A stretch of DNA of 64,000 nucleotides from Flavobacterium gawalongense (GTDB lineage: Bacteria; Bacteroidota; Bacteroidia; Flavobacteriales; Flavobacteriaceae), in NCBI RefSeq assembly GCF_007097265.1, contig NZ_VJZP01000015.1, positions 1-64,000 on the forward strand. Direction: 5' to 3'. Within the stretch, counting starts at the first letter, position 1, and every line of letters starts with the position of its first letter. This document shows, piece after piece, positions 15,542-23,110 of the stretch. The notes beneath the pieces were generated by a model, which saw nothing but the letters and a program-made list of their open reading frames with translations, ran no database searches and had not been told where the DNA came from. Made by a program: the position numbers and the translations under genes.

Positions 15542-16186
15542 ATGTCAATAAATAGTATTTTCCAATTTTTAGTTCCAAAAGACAAAAAATTCTTTCCTCT
15601 TTTTGAAGAAGCATCCAGTAATTTAATTGAATTGGCTTCAAACTTACATGAAGCAGTAAATCTTCCATTGAAAGAAAGAGAAGTTCTTTTTCAAAAAATA
15701 GATACATTGGAACAAAAAGGAGAAGACATTACACGTCAGACAAATCTTGAGTTAAGTAGAAATTTTATTACTCCTTTTGATAGAGAAGATATTCACTCTT
15801 TGATTACTTCAATAGACAATGTTGCTGATAATCTTCACGGTGCTGCCAGTAGAATGAGATTGTATCAGGTTGATAAGATTACAAAATCTATCAGAAAATT
15901 GACAGAAATAAATCTTGAAGCGTGTCAAAATATTGATGTTGCGGTAAAAGAGCTGAAAAGTTTTAAGAAAATCAAGAATATAACAGATGCTTGTGCAAGA
16001 ATTAGCAAGTTGGAGAATAAATCCGATACTGTTTATAATAAAGCCGTATTCGAAATATTTGAAAATGAAACCGACGCAAAAAACATTATTAAATATAAAG
16101 AAGTATTGTCAGTTTTAGAATCGGCAACTGATAAATGTAAGAGTGTGGCAAGTGTTTTAGAATCAATCGCTGTAAAGCATTCTTAA
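15542..16186 (+). CDS. DUF47 (PhoU-like) phosphate transport accessory protein
   Basis: A 214-residue all-helical protein of the DUF47 family, related to PhoU. The body shows the family pattern: EEASSNLIELASNLHEAV, LEQKGEDITRQTNLELSRNF, DREDIHSLITSIDNVADNL, and the closing YKEVLSVLESATDKCKSVAS. Acidic E/DxxxD patches suit metal binding. The family is nearly always encoded directly before a Pit phosphate permease, as here with a 31-base gap, and is thought to modulate that transporter. Cytoplasmic. Confidence 0.92.
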   Translation: MSINSIFQFLVPKDKKFFPLFEEASSNLIELASNLHEAVNLPLKEREVLFQKIDTLEQKGEDITRQTNLELSRNFITPFDREDIHSLITSIDNVADNLHGAASRMRLYQVDKITKSIRKLTEINLEACQNIDVAVKELKSFKKIKNITDACARISKLENKSDTVYNKAVFEIFENETDAKNIIKYKEVLSVLESATDKCKSVASVLESIAVKHS

Positions 16187-16217
16187 TTCAATCAGTTTTA
16201 TTCTGAAATACTATTTT

Positions 16218-17501
16218 ATGGAATTTACTTTACTAATAGTTATTATAGTTCTGGCTTTAATTTTTGATTACATCAATGGTTTTCATGATGCGGCAAATGC
16301 TATAGCTACAGTTGTTGCCACAAAAGTTTTGACGCCTTTTCAAGCGGTACTTTGGGCTGCTTTTTTTAATTTTTTGGCGTATTGGGTTTTTGGTTTTGGA
16401 GTTGCTGATACAGTTGCTAAAACCGCGAATACAATGGACATCAATTTGGTTGTAATTCTCGCTGGTATAATCGCTGCTATTTGTTGGAATTTGTTGACCT
16501 GGTGGCTTGGAATACCTTCGAGTTCTTCTCATACTTTAATTGGTGGATTTGCTGGAGCAGCAATTGCCCATGCTGGTTTTGAAGTTGTATCATGGTATAA
16601 GGGAGGGAAAGATGGCGGAATGCCTTCAGGTGTTTTAATAATTGTTGCTTTCATTATTTTGGCACCGTTATTAGGTGCTTTGATCTCCTATTTAATATCC
16701 ATTTGGCTTTTAAGTTCTTCCAAAAAAAGTATTTATCCAAAACTATTTACGCTATCTCTTATAGCATTGACTATCAAGTTTGTTGAAAGTCAAATGCTAC
16801 ATTATGATCAGATTGAAAAACCTCGTTTCGATTCTCCTTTTTGGAGTGTTGTATTTGAGGCACATAATATCAAATGGTTTTTAGTAGCATTCATTGTTTT
16901 GTCTGTTAGTATTTTTTGTTTGATTTTTAGTAGTTTAAATCTCAGTCAGGCTACTGAATGGTTAAAAAAGATGCAATTATTATCCTCTGCGGCCTTTAGT
17001 TTAGGACATGGTGGAAATGATTCCCAAAAAGTAATGGGTATTATAGCCGCCGCAGTTGCGGTTTATATTCATACCAGTGGAGTTGCGCAGGAAAGTTTAC
17101 CAAGCTGGTTAGACGTAGTACTTCCTAAAGAAGACGGAACGTTTAAAATGCCTGCATGGATTCCTTTAGCCTGTTATTCTGCTATTGCGGCTGGAACCTT
17201 AAGTGGAGGTTGGAAAATTGTAAAAACAATGGGTTCTAAAATTACAAAAGTAACTTCTTTTGAAGGTGTTGCTGCTGAAACAGCAGGAGCTTTAACCTTG
17301 TATTTTACAGAACATTTAAAAATTCCTGTAAGTACAACACATACTATTACTGGTTCTATAATTGGAGTTGGTTTAACGAAACGTGTTTCTGCAGTTCGTT
17401 GGGGTGTGACGGTGAGTTTAGTTTGGGCTTGGGTGCTAACTATTCCTATTTCGGCCATTTTAGCGGCATTGGTTTACTATTTCCTTAGTTTGTTTTTATA
17501 A
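16218..17501 (+). CDS. pitA: Inorganic phosphate transporter, PiT family
   Basis: A 427-residue inner-membrane permease with about ten membrane helices. The two inverted PiT signatures are clear: GFHDAANAIATVVATKVL near residues 21-38 and SLGHGGNDSQKVMGI near 262-276, plus GIPSSSSHTLIGG and IPVSTTHTITGSIIG in the repeat halves. PiT proteins carry metal-phosphate with protons (or sodium). It is co-transcribed with the DUF47 gene and ends at a strong terminator. Confidence 0.94.
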   Translation: MEFTLLIVIIVLALIFDYINGFHDAANAIATVVATKVLTPFQAVLWAAFFNFLAYWVFGFGVADTVAKTANTMDINLVVILAGIIAAICWNLLTWWLGIPSSSSHTLIGGFAGAAIAHAGFEVVSWYKGGKDGGMPSGVLIIVAFIILAPLLGALISYLISIWLLSSSKKSIYPKLFTLSLIALTIKFVESQMLHYDQIEKPRFDSPFWSVVFEAHNIKWFLVAFIVLSVSIFCLIFSSLNLSQATEWLKKMQLLSSAAFSLGHGGNDSQKVMGIIAAAVAVYIHTSGVAQESLPSWLDVVLPKEDGTFKMPAWIPLACYSAIAAGTLSGGWKIVKTMGSKITKVTSFEGVAAETAGALTLYFTEHLKIPVSTTHTITGSIIGVGLTKRVSAVRWGVTVSLVWAWVLTIPISAILAALVYYFLSLFL

Positions 17502-17525
17502 TTTTAGAGTTTAAAATTCATATAA

Positions 17526-17558
17526 AAAAACCATTCGTAGCGGCGAATGGTTTTTTTA
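17526..17558. terminator. Bidirectional terminator after pit
   Basis: CCATTCG (17531-17537) and CGAATGG (17544-17550) pair perfectly around TAGCGG, extended by the flanking A and T runs (TTTTTTT at 17551-17557, AAAAAAA before). It separates pit from the convergent GNAT gene and can serve both. Confidence 0.85.
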
Positions 17559-17603
17559 TGTCTTTGAAATATTCAATGGACGAATACTGAATGTTCAATT
17601 TTT

Positions 17604-17885
17604 TTAAAATAAAAGATCCTGTATTTCTTCCATTTTGTCGAATACGCTTTTAGCGAAAGGACATAATGGTAAAATTTTGAAATTATTTTTTCTTGCGTAT
17701 TGGACTGCTTCCAGTACCATTTTTTTGCCCACACTTTGCCCTGCAAAATCAGAATTTACTTCGGTATGATCTATAATGAATTTATCAGTTCCTGCCCAAG
17801 TATAGGTCATTCTTCCTGCTTCTATTTCATTAGCAGCAGCTCTAAAACATCCTTTTTTAGTTTCGTTTATTTGTTCTATTATCAT
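17604..17885 (-). CDS. Small GNAT-type (YjdJ-like) N-acetyltransferase
   Basis: A 93-residue protein of the short YjdJ/NATD1-type GNAT group. The start is set at MIIEQINETKKGCF because the 21 codons upstream would overlap the osmC gene end. Marks are EAGRMTYTWAGTDKFIIDHT, SDFAGQSVGKKMVLEAVQYA (the CoA-binding loop) and the conserved ILPLCPFAKSVFDK. The substrate is unknown; an Arg/Gln-x-x-Gly-x-Gly-like loop is present as GQSVGKK. It starts 6 bases after osmC ends, so the two form one operon with the pirin gene. Confidence 0.85.
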   Translation of the reverse strand: MIIEQINETKKGCFRAAANEIEAGRMTYTWAGTDKFIIDHTEVNSDFAGQSVGKKMVLEAVQYARKNNFKILPLCPFAKSVFDKMEEIQDLLF

Positions 17886-17890
17886 GATTT

Positions 17891-18283
17891 CTAATTTAAT
17901 TCTGTGGTTATTTCTATAGCGCTGGTTAGAATTTTGTGTATTGGACATTTATTGGCAATGCTTAATAATCTTGTTTTTTGATCATTGTCTAAATCTCCAA
18001 ATAATTGAATAGTGCAAATCATCTTGGATTTGTTTTCCGTTGAATCTTTATCAAAAGTGACTTCAACTTTGATGTCCGTTAAATCCCATCCTTTTCGGTT
18101 AGCATACATGCGTAAAGTGATGCATGTGCAAGCTGCCAAGGAGGAAGCGAGTAATTCTTTTGGCGCAAAGCCTAAATCCTTTCCTCCATTACTTTCTGGT
18201 TCATCTGAAATAATCATATTATTAGCCGATTCTATTTCTGTTTTATAGAGTTCTTCACCAATTTTCGCTACTATTTTAATCAT
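17891..18283 (-). CDS. OsmC family peroxide-detoxifying protein
   Basis: A 130-residue OsmC/Ohr-type protein. The family Cys are in LAACTCITLRMYANRKGW (about 51-68) and NKCPIHKIL (near 112), with the intervening GKDLGFAPKELLASSL. These thiol peroxidases reduce organic hydroperoxides, or in related YhfA-like members have unknown targets. It lies 5 bases after the first pirin gene and directly before the small GNAT gene, a co-transcribed stress-type cluster. Length is normal for the family. Confidence 0.88.
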   Translation of the reverse strand: MIKIVAKIGEELYKTEIESANNMIISDEPESNGGKDLGFAPKELLASSLAACTCITLRMYANRKGWDLTDIKVEVTFDKDSTENKSKMICTIQLFGDLDNDQKTRLLSIANKCPIHKILTSAIEITTELN

Positions 18284-18288
18284 AATTG

Positions 18289-19170
18289 TTATTTTTTATT
18301 TTGCTCCGGAAGTGGAACAAATTCACTTTCGCCCGGAACTTTATCAAAAGTTTGTGCCAACCATTTCTCTTTTGCTTTTTCAATCAGTTCTTTGGTTGAA
18401 GCGACAAAATTCCAATAGATAATTCTTTCTTCGGGGAAAGGTTCTCCTCCAAAAATATAAATGGTTGTGTTTTCTGTCATATCGAAGGTGCAGAGTTTAC
18501 TGTCTTTGGCAATCAAAATTTGCTTTGGTCCAAAAACGGTACCTTCACTTTCTATACTTCCTTCTAAAATGTATAAAGCGCTTTCGCCAAATAAGTATTT
18601 GCCTATAGTCACCGTTTGACGGGTAGTGCTTTTTAGTTCTAAAAGATAAAGCGGACTGTAAACGGGAACGGGTGATTTTTTGCCAAGCACTTCGCCAGCT
18701 ATAAGTTTGAAAGCAATGTTATCCGTTTTCCATTCTGGAATTTGATCTTCTGGGACATGGAAAAACGAAGGTTCCATTTCCTCCAATGCTTTGGGTAATG
18801 CGACCCAAATTTGAAGGCCGTGTAGCATTTTATCGGAACTGCGTAAATACGCGGGGGTTCGTTCCGAATGGACAATTCCTTTTCCTGCGGTCATCCAATT
18901 GATTTGTCCAGGTTTGATTTCCATTTCAGTTCCCAAACTATCTTTGTGCATAATGCTTCCTTCAAACAAATAGGTCAAAGTCGAAAGCCCAATATGTGGA
19001 TGTGGCGGAACATCTAAATTTTCGTAAACACTCATGCAGGTAGGTCCCATATGGTCAATAAATGCAAACGGTCCAACCATTCTTTTTTCTCGAAAGGGAA
19101 GTAACCGCCCAACCATAAAGTTACCAATATTGCTTGGGCGTTCTTCTATTATCAATTTGATATTTGACAT
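18289..19170 (-). CDS. Pirin family protein
   Basis: A 293-residue double cupin. The start is set at MSNIKLIIEERPSNIG. The N-terminal cupin has the metal ligands in VPPHPHIGLSTLTYLFEG with a downstream Glu/His (WMTAGKGIVHSERTP); the C-terminal cupin is divergent (ILEGSIESEGTVFG). Bacterial pirins include quercetin 2,3-dioxygenases and redox-linked regulators; the real substrate is unknown. It is the first gene of the operon with osmC and the small GNAT gene, and a second pirin lies upstream on the same strand. Confidence 0.9.
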   Translation of the reverse strand: MSNIKLIIEERPSNIGNFMVGRLLPFREKRMVGPFAFIDHMGPTCMSVYENLDVPPHPHIGLSTLTYLFEGSIMHKDSLGTEMEIKPGQINWMTAGKGIVHSERTPAYLRSSDKMLHGLQIWVALPKALEEMEPSFFHVPEDQIPEWKTDNIAFKLIAGEVLGKKSPVPVYSPLYLLELKSTTRQTVTIGKYLFGESALYILEGSIESEGTVFGPKQILIAKDSKLCTFDMTENTTIYIFGGEPFPEERIIYWNFVASTKELIEKAKEKWLAQTFDKVPGESEFVPLPEQNKK

Positions 19171-19237
19171 GTTTTTTGTTTTAAACAATAAATTTAGGAA
19201 ATATAACTACTGAGATACTACAAATACCTTTATTTTT

Positions 19238-19340
19238 TGCCACAAAGACACTAAGCCTTAACCTTTTTAATTTATTGGAATTAAATTATAATTTTAAATT
19301 TTGTGAAACTTATTTTCCTTTCGTCTTTGTGTCTTTGCGG
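19238..19340. repeat. Imperfect inverted pair of CTTTGTGTCTTTGCGG-type repeats
   Basis: TGCCACAAAGACACTAAG (19238-19255) and CGTCTTTGTGTCTTTGCGG (19322-19340) are approximate reverse complements flanking AT-rich sequence. This motif is a frequent spacer sequence in Bacteroidota, also seen at 10804. It fills the 211-base spacer between the two pirin genes. Confidence 0.5.
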
Positions 19341-19381
19341 TAGTATTTATTATTCGGCTTTGTGTTAAAACTGCAAGAAAA

Positions 19382-20260
19382 TTACTCTTCCAAATAACCA
19401 AATTTCCCCATATTCACATCATTGAATGCTTGCATAATTTCGGCTTCCGTGTTCATTACAAACGGTCCGTGTGCTGCAATGGGTTCATTGATGGGTTCAC
19501 CACTTAAAATTAAAACTATTGCATTTTCAGTTGCTTCAATGGTAAATTCTTCGCCTTCGTTTTCAAATAGTGCAAAATGGTCGGCAGGAACCTTTTCGAT
19601 ATCATTAACTTTTACGCTTCCTTCAATTACCAATAATGCGGTATTATAATTCGCTGGAAAATTGAAAGATGCTTTTGCTCCTTTATTTAATTTGGCATTT
19701 AGTAAATGTACAGGAGTGAATGTTGAAGCCGTACCTTTAACATTTTCGTATTGTCCCGCTATAACTTCAATCACGCCCCCATTTTCAGGAAGTTCCAATT
19801 TATTGATTCGGTCATTGGTAATTCCTTGGTATTTTGGTGTTGACATTTTGTCCTTTGCAGGAAGATTAACCCAAAGTTGCACCATTTGAAAATCGCCTCC
19901 GTTTTTGCTGAATTCTGCTTCGTGGTATTCTTTGTGTAAAATTCCTGAAGCAGCAGTCATCCATTGTACATCACCTTCGCCAATGATACCGCTATTTCCC
20001 GAACTGTCATGATGCGCTACTTTTCCGTGATAGGCAATCGTAACGGTTTCAAAACCTCTATGTGGGTGAACGCTTACGCCTCTGGGCTGATCTGTTGGCG
20101 GAAAATAAAATTTAGAATTATAATCCATCATGATGAACGGACTCATTCTTTTCATATCCAAATGATATCCACTCGGGATAAAGTTATGTACTCTAAATCC
20201 GTCACCAACCATGTGTGGAGGAGGTGGTGCCAATACAAGTTCGACGTTTTTTGTTTTCAT
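19382..20260 (-). CDS. Pirin family protein (second copy)
   Basis: A 292-residue double cupin of the pirin family, with GVSVHPHRGFETVTIAYHGK (metal ligands His) and WMTAASGILHKEYHEAEF in the N-terminal cupin. The C-terminal part ends EPIAAHGPFVMNTEAEIMQA, a typical bacterial pirin end. It is clearly diverged from the neighbouring pirin (different N- and C-termini), so the pair is an old duplication or two subfamilies brought together. It follows a Crp/Fnr regulator gene on the same strand, which could control it. Confidence 0.9.
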   Translation of the reverse strand: MKTKNVELVLAPPPPHMVGDGFRVHNFIPSGYHLDMKRMSPFIMMDYNSKFYFPPTDQPRGVSVHPHRGFETVTIAYHGKVAHHDSSGNSGIIGEGDVQWMTAASGILHKEYHEAEFSKNGGDFQMVQLWVNLPAKDKMSTPKYQGITNDRINKLELPENGGVIEVIAGQYENVKGTASTFTPVHLLNAKLNKGAKASFNFPANYNTALLVIEGSVKVNDIEKVPADHFALFENEGEEFTIEATENAIVLILSGEPINEPIAAHGPFVMNTEAEIMQAFNDVNMGKFGYLEE

Positions 20261-20349
20261 TTTTGTATCTTATTTAAATTATAGTACAAATTTACTATGG
20301 ATTAAAATCAGATGCATTGATGTAGAATAAGAAATGAATGGGTAAGGAA

Positions 20350-20943
20350 TTAATACCGCTTAAAATTTCTTTTAGCTAACTCCTTGCGAACCCTGCTTAA
20401 TGTTTCAGGTGTAATACCTAAATAGGAAGCAATCATCCATTGTGGAATACGCAAGGTAAGCTTCGGGTAAATAGTTATAAAATCCAAATAGCGTTGTTCT
20501 GCTGTAGCTCCCAATAAGAGGTTTACCCGTTTTTGAAGTTGACGAATGTGATTGTGCAAAGCAATATTGTCCTGTTGTCGAAAAGAAACACTAATCTCAG
20601 CGGCTGCATTAATGAAGTTTTTATCGATAAAAACAATTTCCGTTTCTTCTATAGCATCAATAAACAATTCAGAAGGCTCATTGAAATAAGAACTGCTTCT
20701 GTCCGAAATAATCCAATTCTCAGGCGCAAATTGAATGATATGTTCCTTTCCTGTTTCGTCAATCGTATAGGAACGCAATAATCCTTTAGAAACAAAAAAG
20801 GAATGATGGCAAATAGCTCCCTGATGAAGTAGGATAGCACCTTTTTCTACTTTTTTGGATTGCAACGTCCCGGTAATCGAAAGAAATTGCTCCTCCGTTA
20901 GATTGGTTTTGGATTGAAAGTATGTTTTGAATGAATCAAGCAT
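20350..20943 (-). CDS. Crp/Fnr family transcriptional regulator
   Basis: A 197-residue protein. The N-terminal cyclic-nucleotide-binding-like domain shows KKVEKGAILLHQGAICHHSF and GLLRSYTIDETGKEHIIQF, lacking the Arg-Ala pair of true cAMP sensors. The short C-terminal helix-turn-helix is RIPQWMIASYLGITPETLSRVRKEL, in the form common in Bacteroidota. It likely senses a metabolic or redox cue. The nearest possible targets are the two pirin genes downstream on the same strand; no operator is evident. Confidence 0.88.
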   Translation of the reverse strand: MLDSFKTYFQSKTNLTEEQFLSITGTLQSKKVEKGAILLHQGAICHHSFFVSKGLLRSYTIDETGKEHIIQFAPENWIISDRSSSYFNEPSELFIDAIEETEIVFIDKNFINAAAEISVSFRQQDNIALHNHIRQLQKRVNLLLGATAEQRYLDFITIYPKLTLRIPQWMIASYLGITPETLSRVRKELAKRNFKRY

Positions 20944-21002
20944 AATTATTTTCAGAATTGCAGAAATACTTATGTAAAAAATATTTTTGAGTTCGTTTAT
21001 AG

Positions 21003-21518
21003 CTAGTTTATTCCAGCTAAATTTTTATGAATACGTCTTCGTTTATAATGGGTTTGGCGAAGATTTTCTAAATCAGAAATAATACTGATATTTCCATCAA
21101 TTTCAAGCATAGCGAGTTTTACATCTTTAAAAAACTCAACTCCATGTTCGCGCATCGCTTCTTTTAATTCATCAGAAGAAATGTTTAATTTGCTTAATGC
21201 TTTAAAATCCAGATTTCCATCGTGAATTAAAATCTCTGGTTTTTCCTGCATAAAATCACTAAACTTCTGGTACTTATACATCAATTTCTTCAAGATGAAA
21301 TTAATGGTAAAAAGTACTGATGCTGCAGCCATGCCGCCGTAAAGACTAGTATTGTTACCAACCATAGCATTTTGAACGGAGTTGCTAATTAATAATATTA
21401 GAATGACATCGGCAGTATTGAGTTGCGATAATTCTTTTTTTCCAAAAAGTCTTAAAGCTATAACCATAAAAAAATAAACGGCGGCACTGCGAATGATGAT
21501 ATCAAGATATGGATTCAT
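21003..21518 (-). CDS. YetF-like DUF421 membrane protein
   Basis: A 171-residue protein with about three membrane helices in residues 8-90 (SAAVYFFMVIALRLFGKKEL, DVILILLISNSVQNAMVG, AAASVLFTINFILKKL) and a soluble DUF421 domain after it (ILIHDGNLDFKALSKLNIS, then ELKEAMREHGV). The RLFGKKELSQL motif is a family hallmark. The family is linked to envelope or spore germination functions in Bacillus, but the role in Bacteroidota is unknown. It is encoded between the Crp-like regulator and the RimK gene on the same strand. Confidence 0.88.
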   Translation of the reverse strand: MNPYLDIIIRSAAVYFFMVIALRLFGKKELSQLNTADVILILLISNSVQNAMVGNNTSLYGGMAAASVLFTINFILKKLMYKYQKFSDFMQEKPEILIHDGNLDFKALSKLNISSDELKEAMREHGVEFFKDVKLAMLEIDGNISIISDLENLRQTHYKRRRIHKNLAGIN

Positions 21519-21527
21519 TGTTTTTAG

Positions 21528-21595
21528 TTTTCAGTTTTTAGTCTCAGTTTTCAGTTACATAGCAGACTGTAAACTGCGACTGCGACTGAACACTC
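21528..21595. repeat. Short repetitive spacer sequence
   Basis: TTTTTAGTTTTCAGTTTTTA and TCTCAGTTTTCAGTTAC are imperfect direct repeats, followed by AAACTGCGACTGCGACTGAA. The last part matches the spacer at 10858-10875. It is simple repetitive sequence between the YetF-like gene and rimK. Confidence 0.5.
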
Positions 21596-21601
21596 TTAAA
21601 A

Positions 21602-22972
21602 CTATTTCAGTTTAAAGTTTTTCTCGATGGCTTTTATCATTTCGCCCGCAATATCTTTATTAGTAGCTCCTTCAATTCCTTCCAATCCAGGCGAAGAATT
21701 TACTTCTAACAATAATGGTCCTTTTGAAGAACGAATAATATCAACACCAGCTACTTTTAAATCCATCGCTTTTGCAGCTTTTATCGCTATACGTTTTTCT
21801 TCAGCTGTCACTTTTATTACTGAAGCTGTTCCTCCAAGATGGATGTTGGCTCTAAATTCGCCTGGCATCGCTTCCCGTTGAATAGCAGCAACTACTTTTC
21901 CGTCAATTACAAAACAACGAATGTCTTTACCATTGGCTTCTTTGATAAATTCCTGAACTAATATATTTGCATTTAAACTTTTGAAAGCATTAATTACACT
22001 CTCTGCTGCTTTTTTGGTTTCGGCTAATACAACACCTTTACCTTGAGTCCCTTCGAGTAATTTTACAATTAAAGGAGAACCTCCAACCATTTTTATCAAA
22101 TCATCCGTATCTAAAGGTGAATTTGCAAATCCTGTAGTAGGAATTTCCACACCATGATTTAAAAGTAATTGCAAAGAATATAATTTATCACGTGATTGGG
22201 TAATTGCATTTGAAGAATTTAAACAAAATACTTTTAATGCCTCAAATTGACGTGTTAATGCACATCCGTAAAAGGTAATGCTTGGCCTAATTCTTGGAAT
22301 AATAGCATCAAATTGATTTAATATTTTTCCTCCACGATAATGAATTTCCGGTGTTTTTGCATCCAACTTCATATAACATTCTTTGATGTTTAGAAAATGC
22401 ATTTCGTGACCGCGCATTTCACCCGCTTCCATAATACGTTTGTTACTGTATAATTCTGGGTTACTGGCTAAAAGACCAATGCGTAAACCAGAGCTGGCTT
22501 TTTCAGAATTTTTATATAGTTCTTTCAAACTGTCGGAGGTTGGTTGTCCCAAAAGATATTTCTGTTCCGGGTCTACAAGAACTCTTCCACTCATCGCCTC
22601 ACGACCTAAAAGCATTCTAAAACCCATGGAATCTCTATTGGTCAATGTCATTTCAATAGGCCATTTAGAGTCTCCAATTTTTAGATTACTTTGAATAACA
22701 TAGCGTTGTTCTCTAAATCCGCTGGAACTTTTTACAAAACGCTTATCAACTAAAGGTGCCTCACAATGAATTACCGTTTTTAGATTATTCTGAATAGGAT
22801 TGATATCAAACCTTACCCAATTTGCATCATCCTTGATAAAAGGGGCAATATTTATTGCGTGTAATGCAGATGTTTTTGCACCTGAATCAACGCGCGCTTT
22901 AATAGTTGGAATTCCTAATTCTGGAAATGAACACCATTCTTCGCTACCCAGGATAACTTTGTTTTGAGACAT
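21602..22972 (-). CDS. rimK: RimK-type glutamate ligase fused to an N-terminal Zn-protease-like domain
   Basis: A 456-residue fusion. Residues 1-150 are a RimB/Zn_protease-type (retropepsin-like) domain with [16 protein letters not shown] and [10 protein letters not shown], where the Asp-Ser-Gly triad resembles aspartic proteases. From about 160 a RimK-like ATP-grasp ligase follows: [49 protein letters not shown] and [16 protein letters not shown] (metal ligands Glu, Asn). RimK adds glutamate residues to ribosomal protein S6 in E. coli; the fused domain may trim or regulate that. The fusion is common in this lineage. Confidence 0.88.
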   Translation of the reverse strand: MSQNKVILGSEEWCSFPELGIPTIKARVDSGAKTSALHAINIAPFIKDDANWVRFDINPIQNNLKTVIHCEAPLVDKRFVKSSSGFREQRYVIQSNLKIGDSKWPIEMTLTNRDSMGFRMLLGREAMSGRVLVDPEQKYLLGQPTSDSLKELYKNSEKASSGLRIGLLASNPELYSNKRIMEAGEMRGHEMHFLNIKECYMKLDAKTPEIHYRGGKILNQFDAIIPRIRPSITFYGCALTRQFEALKVFCLNSSNAITQSRDKLYSLQLLLNHGVEIPTTGFANSPLDTDDLIKMVGGSPLIVKLLEGTQGKGVVLAETKKAAESVINAFKSLNANILVQEFIKEANGKDIRCFVIDGKVVAAIQREAMPGEFRANIHLGGTASVIKVTAEEKRIAIKAAKAMDLKVAGVDIIRSSKGPLLLEVNSSPGLEGIEGATNKDIAGEMIKAIEKNFKLK

Positions 22973-23054
22973 AAACTGATTTTATTTAACCATTTTTTTT
23001 AAAAATCAAATGTAAATATTTGTTTTTAAAAAATGTTGAATTTGTATAAAGAAT

Positions 23055-23087
23055 AAACCCGTTATGTTATAAAAACGTAACGGGTTT
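23055..23087 (-). terminator. Terminator of clpC
   Basis: AAACCCGTTA (23055-23064) and TAACGGGTTT (23078-23087) form a perfect 10-base stem. It lies 24 bases after the clpC stop on the minus strand, ends in TTT then ATTCTTT, and also precedes rimK, so rimK needs its own promoter. Confidence 0.7.
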
Positions 23088-23110
23088 AGTTCGTGTTATA
23101 CTAGAAGTAT

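Noticed and set aside
19382..20260. The pirin proteins as specific quercetin dioxygenases
   Set aside because: The cupin metal ligands are present but substrate cannot be told from sequence, so only the family is given.
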